Shown here: piece after piece, positions 62,747 through 64,000 of the stretch
How positions within the stretch are numbered: the stretch's first letter is position 1
How the letters are laid out: the number at the start of each line of letters is the position of its first letter
NCBI RefSeq assembly: GCF_050015995.1
Contig: NZ_JBNHEP010000099.1
Coordinates: forward strand, 73,066-137,065
Length of the DNA: 64,000 nt
Reading direction: 5' to 3'
Origin: Trichodesmium sp050015995
GTDB lineage: Bacteria; Cyanobacteriota; Cyanobacteriia; Cyanobacteriales; Microcoleaceae
Translations under genes and position numbers: made by a program
The notes under the pieces: generated by a model
Databases searched by the model: none
What the model was told of the DNA's origin: nothing
The model's input: the letters and a program-made list of their open reading frames with translations, nothing else

Positions 62747-64000
62747 AATTAGAGATGAGGTATTTGTGTTGGGTGGAAAATATAGCAGAAGTCAAAAGTT
62801 AAAAGTTCAATTCTTGCTGTGACTATATTTGAGAATTTGAGAATTTCCTAACAGTAATGGTGAGTGCTATAAAAGAAATAATTCTACACTCATCACAAAA
62901 TTCTCATATTCTATCCACTTAAAAATTTATACCGTTAAAGCTCAGGCAGATAGACCTCTGAAAAAATTAATCTTTAGAGATGTCTAATATTTTCAAATTT
63001 ATTGATTTAATATATAGACTTTTTTAGGGTTGTGTCTGAACTTGGTAACCTAAAGTTTTTCAACTTGAAATAAGGAAACTAACTTAGGGTGAGACGTACT
63101 AAAAACAAAAGCATCATAGTTATATCTATACTTTGGTTTTTTAATCGCGACAGAAAATGTATGATTACAAGTTCTATTAATTGAAACTTGTCTAAATTTA
63201 GAAATTTTACATTTAGTTGGTAACATTTTTCTACCTAATAAAAAATAACTCTAGTTTTTGTCAGAATACTTATCACCATTACCTATTAACCGCGAGCTTT
63301 TTTGTTTCCCTGATATTACTCCAGTAAAAATCAATCTAACATCTGTTAGTTAAATTTTGAATAAATTTTGGTTAAGCTTCAGTAAAAAGGCGGATTTATG
63401 ATTAACAATAATATCCTCTTGGCATAATTAGTAATAAATAACTATAGCAGTCCTAAATTGGTTGTGGCAAAATTCCATACTGAAAAAGTTTAGGAAAGTC
63501 GAATATTTGACCAGAGGGCAAAAAACTTAAATAGCCACTTAACTACTTTAAAAGAACTGCAAAGATGATAAAATTGTCTAATAAAATTTTTGGTTTGCAA
63601 CCAAATATCTTCAACGGGGTTTTGCTCCGGCGCATTCGGGGTAAATTTTGTACAATTTATCAACTATTCTTCTTCTATAGCAATCCTAAATAGGTTGTGA
63701 CAATTTTTATAATAATTAATTCGATATTTTGTGGTGCGGAATGTGGGTTTCAATATCAAGAAAAAAACCTTTTTTAGCTTTATACCCCCTTTATAATACC
63801 AAATTAATGCATAGATAGTTACAGTAAAATGACCGCAAAACTGTTATTAATTTTGCGGCCGATGTAGGGGGGTTCATTAATGGATAATTACCTCTCTCTT
63901 TTAGGAAGAGGATTGACCAACGCCGAAAAAATTTATTCTCAAGGGGAGAAAAGAAAATATTCCTTATATTCAATTCCGTAACGGTTAAAACCCGAGGTAA
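62747..64000. other. spacer with insertion-sequence debris
   Basis: No intact gene. 62951-62986 carries a short imperfect inverted repeat (tagacctctg / tagagatgtcta), probably a collapsed member of the TAGACATCTCC MITE family. 63444 onward and 63674 onward both start tatagca(g/a)tcctaaa, ends of an IS630-type element. 63806-63860 contains a gcaaaac...ttttgcggc palindrome. Confidence 0.5.
63490..63660 (-). pseudogene. IS630-family transposase C-terminal fragment
   Basis: It reads KFTPNAPEQNPVEDIWLQTKNFIRQFYHLCSSFKVVKWLFKFF and a stop. APEQNPVEDIW is the strongly conserved DDE glutamate block of IS630 (PxxxPxxNPxExxW). The upstream catalytic part is lost, cut where another tatagcaatcc end begins at ~63675. 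IS630 elements duplicate TA, as do most MITEs in this window. Confidence 0.8.

Overview
The window looks like a filamentous, probably marine cyanobacterium of the Trichodesmium/Okeania kind. The evidence is frequent HIP1 octamers (gcgatcgc), cyanobacterial families (cyAbrB, BicA-type SulP, NrtP-type nitrate permease with ferredoxin-NirA, DUF1822, XisI, CHAT-STAND-WD40), heptameric short tandem repeats, and a low coding density caused by long repeat-filled spacers. The genus is inferred from gene content and style, not from a marker gene. No rRNA, tRNA or CRISPR array was seen.

Layout. 0.5-2.8 kb: a striking fusion of a periplasmic amino-acid-type binding protein to a Cys-loop (pentameric ligand-gated) channel, flanked by direct repeats. 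3.1-4.6 kb: a decayed metallophosphoesterase, a urea-transporter fragment and an EF-hand protein, probably pieces of one gene. 5.0-9.7 kb: a secreted TPR protein, then a dead IS5 element that carries a MITE, two more MITEs and a dead TnpB. 9.9-16.8 kb: carbon and nitrogen uptake: BicA-type bicarbonate permease (+), a bidirectional terminator, then nrtP, a membrane-anchored small protein and nirA on the minus strand, with a textbook NtcA-activated promoter upstream of nirA. 17.2-18.5 kb: a second dead IS5 element next to a decayed four-helix-bundle gene. 18.9-21.8 kb: an rrf2-cobD-pyrR operon and a divergent cyAbrB. 22.2-26.6 kb: MoxR ATPase, IS607-type debris and an RRM protein among MITEs. 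26.6-33.8 kb: ribF, an MBL hydrolase, a long MITE field, a secreted PLD nuclease with a ComEA-like HhH tail, and a small zinc-finger protein. 34.5-39.5 kb: cysteine desulfurase, an SPFH/prohibitin protein, an FcoT-family gene broken by an IS5-type MITE, and cofH. 39.9-44.1 kb: a vMAP-N/NB-ARC-like STAND protein divergent from a GTPase plus WD40 pair, likely a conflict or signalling module. 44.5-51.7 kb: a DNA-binding protein, Uma2, DUF3318, a zinc-ribbon protein, an ATP-grasp ligase, a DUF2269-like membrane protein and two damaged toxin-antitoxin pairs. 51.7-60.6 kb: a giant CHAT-nSTAND-WD40(+PDZ) protein with XisI, DUF1822 and small glycine-zipper or secreted proteins. 60.7-62.7 kb: an exported FAD oxidoreductase. 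The final 1.2 kb holds IS630 debris.

The unifying theme is nonautonomous transposons. I find at least twelve TIR-bounded element families, most with TA target duplications and one sharing TIRs and a TNA duplication with the resident IS5. In three cases (IS5 transposase, FcoT gene, TnpB), deleting the element and one target copy on paper restores the reading frame across the insertion site.
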